DNA of 64,000 bases from Patiria miniata (Eukaryota > Echinodermata > Asteroidea > Valvatida > Asterinidae), in contig NW_024037048.1 in assembly GCF_015706575.1 (NCBI RefSeq), positions 14,029,512 to 14,093,511 on the forward strand. Direction: 5' to 3'. Every line of letters begins with the position of its first letter. Position 1 is the stretch's first letter. The translations under genes were made by a program, and so were the position numbers. Positions 11,568 through 21,342 of this stretch are shown in pieces. The notes under the pieces were generated by a model. That model did no database searches and had not been told where the DNA came from. It was given only the letters and a program-made list of their open reading frames with translations.

Positions 11568-11887
11568 AAGGGCGGATCCAGAACACAATTTTTTGGGGGG
11601 TAGCCCCCCCCCCAAAAAAAATTAAAAATTGGTCCCCGGAAAGTGGGTCAAAAAAATTACGGCGTGGGGTTCAGGGCCCGCTTAATCATGGGCCCCGAAT
11701 TTTCTGTAATTCTAAATGCTCTGTGGCGATCTGAGGAAATTTCTGACAACTTTAACCCTTTTTTTGTTTCGAAAAGATGGTAGTGTACCCAGTGCCTGCC
11801 TTTATTGTGACGTCACTTAAAAACAAAATGGGCAGGGCGGGGGGGGGCATGGTCCCCTCCCCCCCCCCCCCCCTGGATCCGCCTTGT
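11568..11887. mobile_element. GGCGGATCCAG-ended foldback element
   Basis: Starts with AGGGCGGATCCAG and ends with CTGGATCCGCCTT, an inverted terminal repeat. In between are poly-C/poly-A and poly-G runs. In block B copies (from about 50400 and 56359) the left part is present but the right end is missing, so those copies are deletion derivatives. Family unknown. Confidence 0.5.
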
Positions 11888-12974
11888 CGGCTGTTCGTCT
11901 TAAAATATGAAGCACAAGCTCTGTTTGCATGCAGGGTTCCACTCAGCATGCCACTTAGATTTCGTTAATATTTTCTTGAAATGGCGATAGTAGTATTTGC
12001 TGAATACTTTGAAAGTGTTTGGTCAGTTGGTACACAAATAATAATAAAAAAAAATATGGGACATTATTCGGTTAACAAACAAATGGGGGATGATGCTAGT
12101 AGTCAAACCGGTGCGCTGATTTCCGATCCGGAACATAATTATTTTTGTAACGACCGTACCTTGACTGCGGTGCCCACCTGATTTCCGCCACTACTTCCTT
12201 GGTATGAGATTGATTGTCCTTGGTAATGCAGAAAATGTATGTTCATTGTGATTCCTACAATTTCAAATGCAAGCAATTTAAAAAAGAAAACAAAGGATTA
12301 TTTGCTTTTGAGTCTTTTTTTTCGTGCGAAGCAACAAAATGGCTTAAAAACTTAAGAAGGTCGCAACTAACATGTTGAAGTTTCATCTCAGTGGATACTA
12401 TCATTGAGAAAAAGCAGAGAAAACGTATGCACTATTTTGTTGGATCTCGTTACTTGATTCTGTGCTTTATAACACCTGAACTATTTTTTTTTGAATTTTA
12501 AAAACACCTGCAAAGTTTTCAACCGATATAGGCCCTATCAGGCGAAATACTTTCACCTGGTATTTGATACCAGTTTTATCTTCACTCTCAGCATTGCAAG
12601 GTTTCTGTCATTAAATGTACTTTTCCGGGCAATTGCAAATGATCCTACGCGGCCTTAAATTCTTTTTTGCATACAGATTTCTCTCAGAAAATCTGGGCAT
12701 TTGTTTTGGTAGTTACTGCGTTTGATTCGAAAATATTAAATCCTTCAAAGAAGACATGAATATTGTTGCTCGTGCGTGGGTCTGTTCAGGGCCGTTGCAT
12801 GCAGGACGCATTCCGCTTAAAAAATATATTATCAATCCAGATCACATTTCGCCCGACAGAGATTTTGATCTGGGGGTGTTTTACTTGTGAAATTCAGCTA
12901 TGCCTCCCCCAACAGCCCCCAAGATATCTCCCAGCGGATTTTCAATGACTCATTTTCGTTGGTATTATTTCCAG

Positions 12975-13036
12975 CTCGCAATCTGCTGAGTGTTGAGGAT
13001 TCCCTTCGTGATAGAATTCAAGAACGTTACATCGAG
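12975..13036 (+). other. Putative 5' leader exon (unit 3)
   Basis: 62 nt between acceptor TATTTCCAG and donor CGAG|GTGAGTGTCTG, with no ATG. It is alignable with the 5289 exon (CGCAATC, AGTGTTGA, AGAATTCAAGAAC) and shares CATCGAG|GT with the 15327 exon. Conserved without change at 51741-51802 and 57699-57760. Confidence 0.5.
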
Positions 13037-13183
13037 GTGAGTGTCTGTTATTTGACATTTTCCTGACTCAATCATCAGAACAGAGCAGTGATTTTGGTGG
13101 AAGACTGTATTTTTTCCATATATTTATACACCTTTTGGTCAAAATTTATAACAGAAAACATCGCTCAAGTGATAGGGCCTATA

Positions 13184-13663
13184 CAGGGCGAGTCAAAAAA
13201 GCGAACCCTAATGTCGGGACCATAATAGTGAAGTTCTGCATGTAGCCCTTTCAAAATCTAGGATATGAAAGCCCAATTCATAGGCTTTTGTTTAGTACAA
13301 TAATCATTCAAATCACTCATGTACGTTTAGAACATGAGGTTAAGGAATTTTAAACACAACCACCGTTTTAAAGTTCTGTCCACGGATCACGAGAAAGTAA
13401 GTGTTCTTTCAACAAAACGAAAACAAATCACATATGCGTGAATTGTTTTCGTTTTGCTAAAAGAACGCACACCTTTTTGTGATCCGGTTGTGTTTAAAAT
13501 TGCGTAACTTGAAAAGTACATGAGTGATTTGAATGATTCTTGTACTAAAAGAAAGCTTATAAATTGGGCTTTTATATCCTTGATTTTCAAAGTACTACAT
13601 GCAGAACTTCAATTAAACAATAGTCCCGACATTTGGGTTTCGCTTTTATTTTTACTCACCCTG
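13184..13663. mobile_element. MITE-like foldback element, TA-flanked
   Basis: About 480 bp with long inverted arms (about 200 bp each). Ends are CAGGGCGAGTCAAAAAAGCG and the inverted CACCCTG, with TA at both borders (13182-13183, 13664-13665). Central words TTTTCGTTTTG pair across the axis. Block B copies lack it between GAGTGATA and TTCCCTCCC (near 51935 and 57893), so it inserted after the blocks separated. TA target and CAGGG ends fit a Tc1/mariner-type MITE; no transposase is present. Confidence 0.75.
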
Positions 13664-13669
13664 TAGTAG

Positions 13670-15326
13670 TGAGGAATTCCCTCCCCTAACACGCACCGTA
13701 GAACTGTGCCTAACATTTTGGCCTGCAGTCTTTGCAAATTCCTCGTCAAATTCATCAATGTGCCCCGAACTAATGGCGGACACACGCTCAAATTTCCTTT
13801 CACATTTTTATTGAAATATTAGTTTGTCAAAAAAAGAGAACTAAGATGGAAACAAATGTTTAGTTATTGTGTAATCAGATTCTTTGGCATTTATCTTCTT
13901 TTTGTATCCTTGTTCATCGTGTTCGCATTTTTTTAAAATCAAAATTGTGTTCGCAACCATTGTCCTCATTCTTTCGTGATCGTTGATCACGTTGTAATTC
14001 GTTTGTGATTGTTTATCACGTTAGGGAATCATCATAGCATAGGTTTTCCCGTCCAATTTTGCAAGTTGTTTATGCAATCAGACAGACTGTTCATTACATT
14101 TCAAAAAGTGGCAGTTAACGCATTCGATTTTATTTGAATATTTACACCCAGCAAAGAGTGTAGGCAACTTTTTCGTGCAAAAGAAAATCCATTTCTTTTG
14201 TTGGTTTTGGATTTTGCACTGAGTATAGGCGAATCTGTAAGAGGAAGTTTTCATTTTCAACGAATGTGCAATGGAATAAATCGCCAATCGTACTGGCCAA
14301 AAAAAAAATATATGATTTTTAATTTTTGCAACAATTAACAAACTGGTCACTTAATTATCCTTACATAAAAACCTGTATTTTGACATAGTATTTTATCGGC
14401 GAGTGTTCTAAATGTGTTTCCTTCTATCACTTTGACACTTTACATTGATACAGTTCAGTTCTGCTTTTTTCATATTCCCTTCCCAGGCATTCCAATCTTT
14501 GAAATAGCTGTACATTCCTTAATCCAAACTTGTCAAAAGCCATGTCATTTTATAGGACTCTGTTTTATCACTATAACACAATATCTTGCTAATGCAACTG
14601 CCAAATATCATTGAACTGTGTTACTTTTGTAAACGTATGCATCAAAGTGAATTCCCGAGCGGGACTGAAATTTAAAGCACAAGAAATTCAATGCACAAGT
14701 CACGTAATTTGCTGCTTACTTTTCACGCGTGAATGAAGAATACCCTGAAACATGTTGAGCTTTCGCTAAATTCAACCGGGTGTGAAAAGGTCTGCATGTT
14801 TTATGCGATTTTGAATAAAAATGTTTTATTATTATTATTAGCAAAGTATGAAATTGGGCGGGAAACCCTATAATATTTCATAGTGAATGAAAAAGTTCAT
14901 TTCTGCTTTAAAACTCATAGTGAACTGGAGTTAAAAGTACATTTGCCTGGACAAGTGCAACGAAAGCTTAGAATGCCAACAGACTTTTGACCGAGTTACT
15001 AGTGTCTCAAAAAAAGATACATGCCTTCACAAATATTAATTTGAAAAAAAAAATCGTTTCAATAATAACGTGTAAACAAATTGAAAGCTTATTTCACGAA
15101 TCAGTCAATTCGAGAGAAATTGAACAATGCGACATTAAAACAGGTTGTTTTTCTTGACGAATTCGGCCGAGAAAACCTACTATTTTAATTACTTGACCCT
15201 AATAACTTGGTGAGTATCCTGTTTTTGAGTGGCAATGGATCCCAATGAGAAAAAAATCTCACTCATTTATCTTAAATGATAATAAAATAGTAACTTAACC
15301 AGTATTCGTTTGTATGTTTTTTTCAG
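13670..15326. other. Intron-like stretch, nothing recognised
   Basis: AT-rich sequence between the third leader-exon unit and the last leader exon. It is well conserved in the block B copies but shows no splice-bounded block with coding potential. An AATAAA with ATTATTATTATTA (about 14812-14840) is present but is probably not a functional end. Confidence 0.5.
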
Positions 15327-15386
15327 CCTACACTGAATTCCTTGTGATCTCTTCTTGGACCTGATCTTCAAGAACGAACCATCGAG
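15327..15386 (+). other. Putative 5' leader exon (proximal)
   Basis: 60 nt between acceptor TTTTTTTCAG and donor CGAG|GTGGGTGTGG, lacking any ATG. It shares TTCAAGAACG and CATCGAG at its 3' end with the 12975 exon, so it probably arose from the same ancestral exon. Identical in position in the other two genes (53650-53709, 59608-59667). It lies 482 bp upstream of the coding exon. Confidence 0.55.
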
Positions 15387-15867
15387 GTGGGTGTGGTGAG
15401 GTTTAATTAATGATTCTATCAGGACCGGGGAAGGGGCAAGATGTAATCCGTCCCCCCCCCCAAAAAAAAAATACTACAGCTCCGGAACGCTTCGCCCTAT
15501 CGGAATGCATTTTGGTGACCTTTCTTAACTCTTATTGGCGGGCGAAATAAAAAAAAATCGATTCGATGGGTTGCCATGACAACCGGTTTTATAAACTAGG
15601 CTTCTCATAAATGTTAGCCCCTTGATCCCTCATACGCCACTGTTATATAACAAAGAAAACATTCTTCGAACAATGATTCCTCCAATCTCATTATTTTTTG
15701 GTTTTTTTCCTTCAAATCTGACGGCGGATTGTCATGCATTTTAGATTAGTTCTCCTGTTTATCAAACCTCAATATTTTTCTCTACTCTTCCCGTTTTTAA
15801 AAACTATTTTATTGAAAAAAAATCTCACCTGATTTGTTTCAGTTTAATCGTTGTTATTCTGTACAGA

Positions 15868-16770
15868 ATGAAGATCTTCGTGGCAACCGTTATTCCAATC
15901 GCCCTCCTTCTGGGTAACTCCGTCAACCTCCGAGCTTCCGTTACTGGGCCGGTTGCCTCGGACGGTGATGGTCCTGCGTCTCAGGCGGGCCAAACGTGCT
16001 GCCAGGAAACAGCTGCAATTGTCGGAATTTTACAAGGGTCAAAGGGTGATGCAGGTCAAAAAGGAGAGCCGGGTGACGACGGCAGAGGCCTGCCGGGCAA
16101 GATGGGACCAAGAGGTTTAGTTGGGCCAACAGGGGAAACTGGTGTCAAAGGTCAAAAGGGCGATATCGGCCCCCGGGGTCAGCGGGGAGCACGTGGTGTC
16201 AAAGGTCAGTTTGGGCTCCAAGGTCGTACTGGTATTGCAGGCGAGCCAGGGCTTATCGGACCGATTGGCCCTCAAGGTGACACTGGGCCTAAAGGTTCAG
16301 TCGGGCAAACCGGTCAGACTGGTGTCAAAGGTCAAAAGGGTGAGCCAGGGGAGGCACCAGACGACTCCAACCAGCGGGTAGCATTCACCGTGGTGAGGAC
16401 GAGCAACTCGGATACCTCTACGAGTGTCGACACCCGTTTGCCCTTCCAGGCGACCGAGACGCTTCTGCCGGGTACCAGCTTCGATCTCGAGACCGGCACG
16501 TTCACGTGTGGTGTGCCGGGCACCTACGTGTTCATGTTTTCTGTGCTCAAATTGTCTTCCAGCAGCAACCTGTACGTTTATCTCCGGAAGAACGGCGACG
16601 TGGTTGTCTCTGGCTATAGCGATGATTCAAGTCACTGGGAGCAGGTGTCTGGGAGCGCGGTGGTGGTTCTGCAGCGTGGAGATACGATGTATCTCACAAT
16701 GTACGGTAGGGCGTATAGTGATTCCAATCACCTCACCTCATTCAGTGGCTTCCTCCTTTACCCCGAATAA
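15868..16770 (+). CDS. Secreted collagen-like C1q-domain protein (300 aa), block A
   Basis: Single-exon coding region starting 2 nt after a strong acceptor (CTGTACAG|AATGAAG). Residues 1-24 form a signal peptide (hydrophobic core IALLLGNSV). Cys44-Cys45 could link chains. Residues 57-163 are about 35 Gly-X-Y triplets with one break (G72-R-G74), and 169-300 are a C1q head (starts [22 protein letters not shown]; ends SGFLLYPE). Proteins of this type form trimers through the head and collagen stalk and, in invertebrates, often act as soluble pattern-recognition lectins; that role here is inferred. VKGQKG occurs twice in the stalk, a likely substrate for length change by unequal exchange. Compared with the block B genes the stalk is about ten triplets longer. 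All 15 differing head codons change the amino acid, which suggests diversifying selection. Confidence 0.95.
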   Translation: MKIFVATVIPIALLLGNSVNLRASVTGPVASDGDGPASQAGQTCCQETAAIVGILQGSKGDAGQKGEPGDDGRGLPGKMGPRGLVGPTGETGVKGQKGDIGPRGQRGARGVKGQFGLQGRTGIAGEPGLIGPIGPQGDTGPKGSVGQTGQTGVKGQKGEPGEAPDDSNQRVAFTVVRTSNSDTSTSVDTRLPFQATETLLPGTSFDLETGTFTCGVPGTYVFMFSVLKLSSSSNLYVYLRKNGDVVVSGYSDDSSHWEQVSGSAVVVLQRGDTMYLTMYGRAYSDSNHLTSFSGFLLYPE

Positions 16771-16771
16771 A
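16766..16771 (+). promoter_or_regulatory. AATAAA overlapping the stop codon
   Basis: The canonical polyadenylation hexamer AATAAA contains the TAA stop (16768-16770). If used, the 3'UTR would be only about 20-30 nt. Conserved in all three C1q genes. No other canonical hexamer is seen in the next 100 bp. Confidence 0.6.
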
Positions 16772-16799
16772 CACAATCCAACACATAAAGATACACGAG

Positions 16800-18200
16800 C
16801 ATCGTGTTGCTGATTTTTTTAATCGCTTTCCATTTTGCCGAAACAATAACCAATGAATTAAAAGAAATAACGTTCAATGACTATATGTCACAAAATATTA
16901 TTATTAATGTTTTTGCATTGCGCATGCGCTGATCTGTATACAACAATGGATTTGCCAATTTTTTTTTGACTATCTGCAAAACAAAATATTTAGCTTTATA
17001 TGCATGAGTATTGAGATATAGTGAAAAGTATGCGTTAAATTTTTGACGATATTTTTTGGTACCCATTGTAGGCCTATCGAGAAGTATTTTGATGGAATAT
17101 TTTTTCAAAGTAAGCTGGGTCATTATTTTTTGTAGAAACAAAAGATTTGCAATATAAAAGCAGTGCCACCATGTATCCAGAAATGTTAACAACTAAAAAA
17201 AAAATGTGTTTATGGTGTTATCTCGAACAACCTGAATTTTTGAGGCCATGTTTCTGACCGCCATTTTTTTTTTAGGCAACATTTGGTCAACATATAAAAT
17301 AACGTGTTTCTTTTCCCGAAAATAAATGCAACTTGTTTGTAGTATTGGGTATTTAAAACAGATTAATTAAACACAATAACTGTATCCTAATTGAAGCAAA
17401 CAAGGTATAAAAGACATACAGACAAACAAAATATTTTGCTACCTACCTGGATAATTTTAGAGTGTTTACTATAACATGTTATTTTCTTCGCCTTATGTTC
17501 CCTGTATGCCCAGCACAGATAATGTCAATTAAATCAATCCCATGTATGTATCAATTTTTATTTCATGTCACGAAAAAAGTCTCGAGTGATTGAATCTGAT
17601 TTTCTTATAGACTTTAAGCTTGGCATTTGGATTAACAATTGTTTGAAATATTCTAATGCTATTCACAGCAATTAGAATACACTGGTTTTTATTAAATGAT
17701 TGCATTATTTTAAACGTTACAATATGTGAGAATTATGTAAAAGTAGTACAATTGACTGGCTATGAAAACAGTATGCATAAAACCTCATTCTGAGGATTAC
17801 CAAAAGCACCACCATTGTTGAAAAATACTCTCTTTTTTTTGCTTGGCTTCGTTATGAAAAAAACATGATTTTAATTACTTTCAGTTGAAACAGAAATGTG
17901 CCTACAGTAATGAAAAAAGTGGAGTTGGCTGTTGTTTTTAAATCCCGCAAAAGTGAGACAAGTGTTTCTTGATTAAAAGACTCCAAATTATTTGAAGACT
18001 TTTATTGTTCTTAATCAGTATTACTTGATTGCATTCAAGAAACTCACTTTGAAAACATCAGTGAAAGTGTGAGCCCGTTAGATGGTAAAGAAACAATCTC
18101 AACGAAATCAATCAAAACAAAGTACAAATCCATTCAAGTGAGGAGGGTCTTTCAACTGGTCGGAATTGTCCTTTATCATTTCAAGTGAATTTCTTTGTAT
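16800..18200. other. No gene recognised
   Basis: AT-rich 3' flank of the C1q gene, conserved in block B copies with small indels. Only short random reading frames are seen. Confidence 0.5.
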
Positions 18201-18206
18201 TGACTT

Positions 18207-18321
18207 TTATTTGGATGCCATATTTGGCATCCCTGCTGACAGCATATCCTTGGATAATGTCTCCAGCCGGCACATGTACATGTAAGCTGAACAAGTATGC
18301 TTCCTGGGAATAGGTAGACTC
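18207..18321 (-). pseudogene. SLC12A: SLC12 (NKCC/NCC-type) cotransporter, last exon, block A
   Basis: A - strand exon after acceptor TTTCTTGCAG. Completing the split codon AT|G from the previous exon gives MSLPIPRK, then YMYM and LETLSKDM, ending at a stop. This matches the C-terminal end of vertebrate NKCC1 (SLPVARK, LYMAWLEALSKDL). The usual ending with LLVRGN and LTFYS is replaced by a short unrelated tail, which points to decay or a diverged C-terminus. The exon that should precede it (68 nt at 63242-63309 in block B) is missing here, so the gene copy is broken. Family members carry Na+, K+ and Cl- across the plasma membrane; this part is the cytosolic C-terminal domain. Confidence 0.7.
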
Positions 18322-18743
18322 CTGCAAGAAATCAAAGAAAAGGTTATAATGGACCCTTCCTGCATGTCAATCAACAGTGCACATTGGCCAATCAGATCAC
18401 CACTTTTGATCAGGTGACCACAGTAGCTCAGTCAGACTGGGTCACAAGCACTGTTAGATCTATTGCTCACCCCGCCCCCATTTTTTGCACCAGCAGTTAA
18501 CACCTCCCCCCCCCCCCCCAGTATTCTGTAAAGAGTGCCCTTTTTACACAGGTAACTTTTAGTTTTTACACAAGTGTCCTTAGGTTTGTTTAAAAAGTTT
18601 CTTGTTTCGGCAGCGGCTTTTAAAGAATTTTTGGTATTTCGTGTAAACGTCAGCAATTGTGCCGCCATGAAAAGCGCCACCCATTGACCTACCGCCATTT
18701 GCGAGTTAACCACGCCCCTTAGACAACTCTATAACCCATTTCG

Positions 18744-18893
18744 CTGATACCGCCATCTTTGAATTATTTTTTTCGAGGGGGGGAGGCATTACAATGAAAA
18801 TACGTCTCATCATGCAACTGTAGCTGAGAATGATGGGATGTCTTTTCATTGTAATGCACCCCTCCCCCCATTTCAAAGATGGTGGTATCCGCA
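18744..18893. repeat. Short foldback around poly-G/poly-C
   Basis: Inverted arms: CTGATACCGCCATCTTTGAA and GCATTACAATGAAAA on the left pair with TTTTCATTGTAATGC and TTTCAAAGATGGTGGTATC on the right, with a loop of about 40 nt. The same structure is in block B at about 62919-63072. Probably a small foldback element in an SLC12 intron. Confidence 0.65.
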
Positions 18894-19466
18894 AAACAGC
18901 TCATGGAATTTTGTACGTTAATGTTTGTTTGTCTCAGATTTTGGCGTTCTGCGTCCATTTGTATATCATGTTTAGACAATATTTCACAAGCTGCGTTGAA
19001 AGAAAAAGAAAGATTTCAGGCGAAAAAATGGAGTGATTTATTGATGTTTAATAAAGTCGAGTTCCATGCACTTGGCAAATCAAATGAACTGAGAGTTGTA
19101 CGGAAAAATGGATTGAAAGTGATCAATCTCATTATTGAAAATCACCCACCAGAATGTCAAAGGTTGGACACAATTAACAGATGTTGCAAGACTGGACTTA
19201 AAATCACACAAACCAGGGACTAAGCGTAAAGTGGATACTGGGAAAGCTGTAAGTGCATTGTATCCATGCATGGACAAAAGAGGGCGCTTTATAGTCAAAC
19301 AAGCAGAAGCCGGAATGAGGGACACTTCACTGCTTCACTCATGCTGGTTATCGTGTATTTGGTACCAGCATTTATAAGCCATTATGGCGCCCAAATGGCC
19401 CTCGTTTATAGTTTTCTCTGTTGGGGGGGGGGGGGGGGTTGCTTGAGTGCAAGAAGGAGATTCTAC

Positions 19467-19786
19467 CTTCTCCTTGAACGTAGTGACTTCTTCCTTGCTG
19501 ATCTTCCACGGAAACTTCTCCGTGGTCTCCCTTGCTTCCTCATCCAGCATCCAGGGTTTGGACAGCTCCTTGAACCGTCTCAGGCTTTCAGTCCTTGGGC
19601 TTCTTGTTCAGGTCCGGGATGACCTCCATGTCCGAGCAGTTGATGCGGAACTTGCTGAGCATGTTGGCCTTGTTCATCTTCTCCCTGTCCATTTGCTCCT
19701 TCTTGCCCATGGTGGCAAAGACGCGCAGCCTGCATTTCTCCCAGTTGGATTTCAAGGAGATGAGGTTGGGATGAGTAGGGTCAAGC
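19467..19786 (-). pseudogene. SLC12A: SLC12 C-terminal domain exon, 320 nt, copy 1
   Basis: Minus-strand exon with acceptor CCCCCAG|GC and donor AAG|GTAGAAT. It encodes pieces similar to the NKCC C-terminal domain: LTLLIP, WEKCRLRVFA, then MLSKFRINCSDMEVIPDLNKKPK, here split by a frame change, then FKELSKPWMLDEE and KFPWKISKEEV. Vertebrate NKCC1 has LTLLIPYLL, CKIRVFIGG, LLSKFRIDFSDIMVLGDIN and EPWRIT in the same order. At least two frame disruptions make this copy a pseudogene: one after the LTLLIP segment and one after NKKPK. A copy of this exon is at 22008-22327 and a partial one at the window end. Confidence 0.75.
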
Positions 19787-20009
19787 CTGGGGGGGGGGGG
19801 ATGGTGGTGGGAGGTAGGGGCTGAGGGGGGGGGGGGGGGTTCACAAACAAAAATTATACAGAGCATTATTTTCCTTTGACATAAAGCATGTGTTTCCTTC
19901 GACATCCAGAATAACCCGAGAGATCTCTGAAAGGCTCCCTGAAATGAATAGGACACTGAAACAAAATAATAAAGCCAACCAAGAACAAAAAGTGTGGTGT
20001 TTTCTATTA

Positions 20010-20633
20010 GGCCAAAAAAAAAAGTCGGTCTCTGGTCGGCGCGCGCGTCGATTTTAATCATGCACGTCAATCTTTTTTTTCCAAAATGTTTCGCGGTAGC
20101 TCCGACAGCGCCCTCTATTGCCGCATCTCCGAGAGCACCAAGGCAAATTATGGAGGACACCAATGTACATGAGGACACCAAAAAAGCAAAATAGTACCCC
20201 ACCTTTGGCCAAGTTCGCACAAGGACTATAGTTGACCAATGGTTAACTAACGTTTGCCCGAACTCTGTCTAGTCGACGGTGATTTACTACGCTAGTCGAC
20301 TATTTGGAACCAGCCTACTGGGGTTGGTTGCTTCGCTGGTAACCAATAGCCGTGCGTATTCATAACGCTAGCAGAGAGCCAGGATCCGGAAGTTTTGCGA
20401 TGACATTTTGACCAGCATTTGACTAGAGACGTTCGCACGTTGCTATCAGTGCGCAGGCGTAAGGTACGTCACAAATCAACCACTAGTTAACTAATGGTCC
20501 TTGCCCGAACTTGGCCTTGTCTGTACAATCCAAGCTTGAAAAAAAAAAAAGCAAAAAAAACCAAAAGCCACGTCCCCGCATCAATTCCGGAACTTTGGTC
20601 TGACCAGAGACCGAATATTTTTTTTTTTTGGCC
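20010..20633. mobile_element. PIF/Harbinger-like MITE (624 bp)
   Basis: Termini are GGCCAAAAAAAAAA and the inverted TTTTTTTTTTTTGGCC, with TCGGTCTCTGGTC and GACCAGAGACCGA just inside. It is flanked by a 3-bp duplication TTA (20007-20009, 20634-20636). Two uninserted paralogous sites in the same window (TTTCTATTACATATAAAA at about 22556 and 24767) confirm the borders. The interior is a long imperfect foldback (GGCCAAGTTCG...AAGGAC pairs with GTCCTTGCCCGAACTTGGCC). A TTA target and GGCC ends fit PIF/Harbinger; no transposase is present. Confidence 0.8.
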
Positions 20634-20883
20634 TTACATATAAAAAACAACTGTGTGGTAGGGTAGGTAAAAATCTGTTTTCGGGGGTTTGACATTTCTA
20701 TAGCCTAAAAATATAAGGTGGGATGATAGTCATTAAAATCCACTTTTCTTCTCTATTTTGCATGCATTAGTTAACATGTGAATCATTCTGCACTTCTGAC
20801 CAACTTACACAAAAACAAAAATAAAGTTTATAGTTTTCACTATAGGAGGGGGGGGGTGCTTGAGCGCAAGGAGGAGATTGTAC

Positions 20884-21029
20884 CTTCTCTTTGAGCGTGG
20901 TGACTTCTTCCTTGCTGATCTTCCAAGGAAACTTCTCCGTGGTCTCCAGGCTGCTTCCTCATCCAGCATCCAGGGTTTGGAGAGCTCCTTGGTGATTGTG
21001 TTGGTCTTGATCTTACCCAACCCACCAAT
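20884..21029 (-). pseudogene. SLC12A: SLC12-derived short exon, chimeric type, copy 1
   Basis: 146 nt between acceptor CCGTCTAG and donor AGAAG|GTACAAT. The 3' 107 nt match the end of the 320-nt exon (KELSKPWMLDEEA), but a 2-nt length difference then shifts the frame. The 5' 39 nt are different and read IGGLGKIKTNTIT. GK..NTI recalls the NKCC segment (QGKNTID) just upstream of LTLLIP, so this may be a deletion fusion of two exons. Other copies: 22748-22893 and 24962-25107. Confidence 0.6.
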
Positions 21030-21342
21030 CTAGACGGAAACCAATCAGGAAGGAAAATTTGAATGCATTTGCTCTAAATAAATCGTGTCCAGGTCTTGGA
21101 AAAGACCAACGTTAGTGCTGATAAAAAGCGAGAAACCTCAACAAATCTGGTTTAATGATCTTGTTATACATTTTGCAACTTTGACTTAATTCTTTAAAGA
21201 CCTGCTTGCATTTTACTCAAACTGTTCATCAAAATTCATTCCGCAAAGTCTGTGAGTACACATTTCGGTACTCAAAATACTCATCGAAATATTCTGCTCA
21301 CCCTGTATGTTGAAATCACAAAAACTAGGTACTACGCGTTAA

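Larger units (their letters stand above)
10700..13040 (+). repeat. Leader-region repeat unit 3
   Basis: Third diverged unit with the same landmarks (CATCAAGTTCCCTGCTG at 10909, the ATGTACTCACATTG block at 11159, AGAGGGCGCAAACACAAACG at 11421, GGTGCGCTGATTTCC at 12111). It ends in the leader exon at 12975-13036. It contains the GGATCC-ended element at 11568-11887. Confidence 0.6.
2567..19730. repeat. Segmental duplication, block A
   Basis: Collinear with 42718-64000 (block B) in the same orientation. The match starts at TGTAAAAA(A)CCTTTCCAC (2567 and about 42718) and can be followed through the promoter region, minisatellite, leader exons, C1q gene and SLC12 3' exons to the end of the window. 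Block A has extra insertions that B lacks: a tRNA-derived element at 4261-4574, a foldback at 13184-13663 and about 1 kb more minisatellite. Block B has a 5.95-kb tandem duplication and a 130-bp stretch carrying an SLC12 exon that A lacks. Confidence 0.9.

Noticed and set aside
19588-20220. 210-codon minus-strand open frame
   Set aside because: Only its last part is SLC12 exon sequence. The rest runs through poly-G and into the foldback element at 20010-20633, so it is a chance fusion and not a protein.
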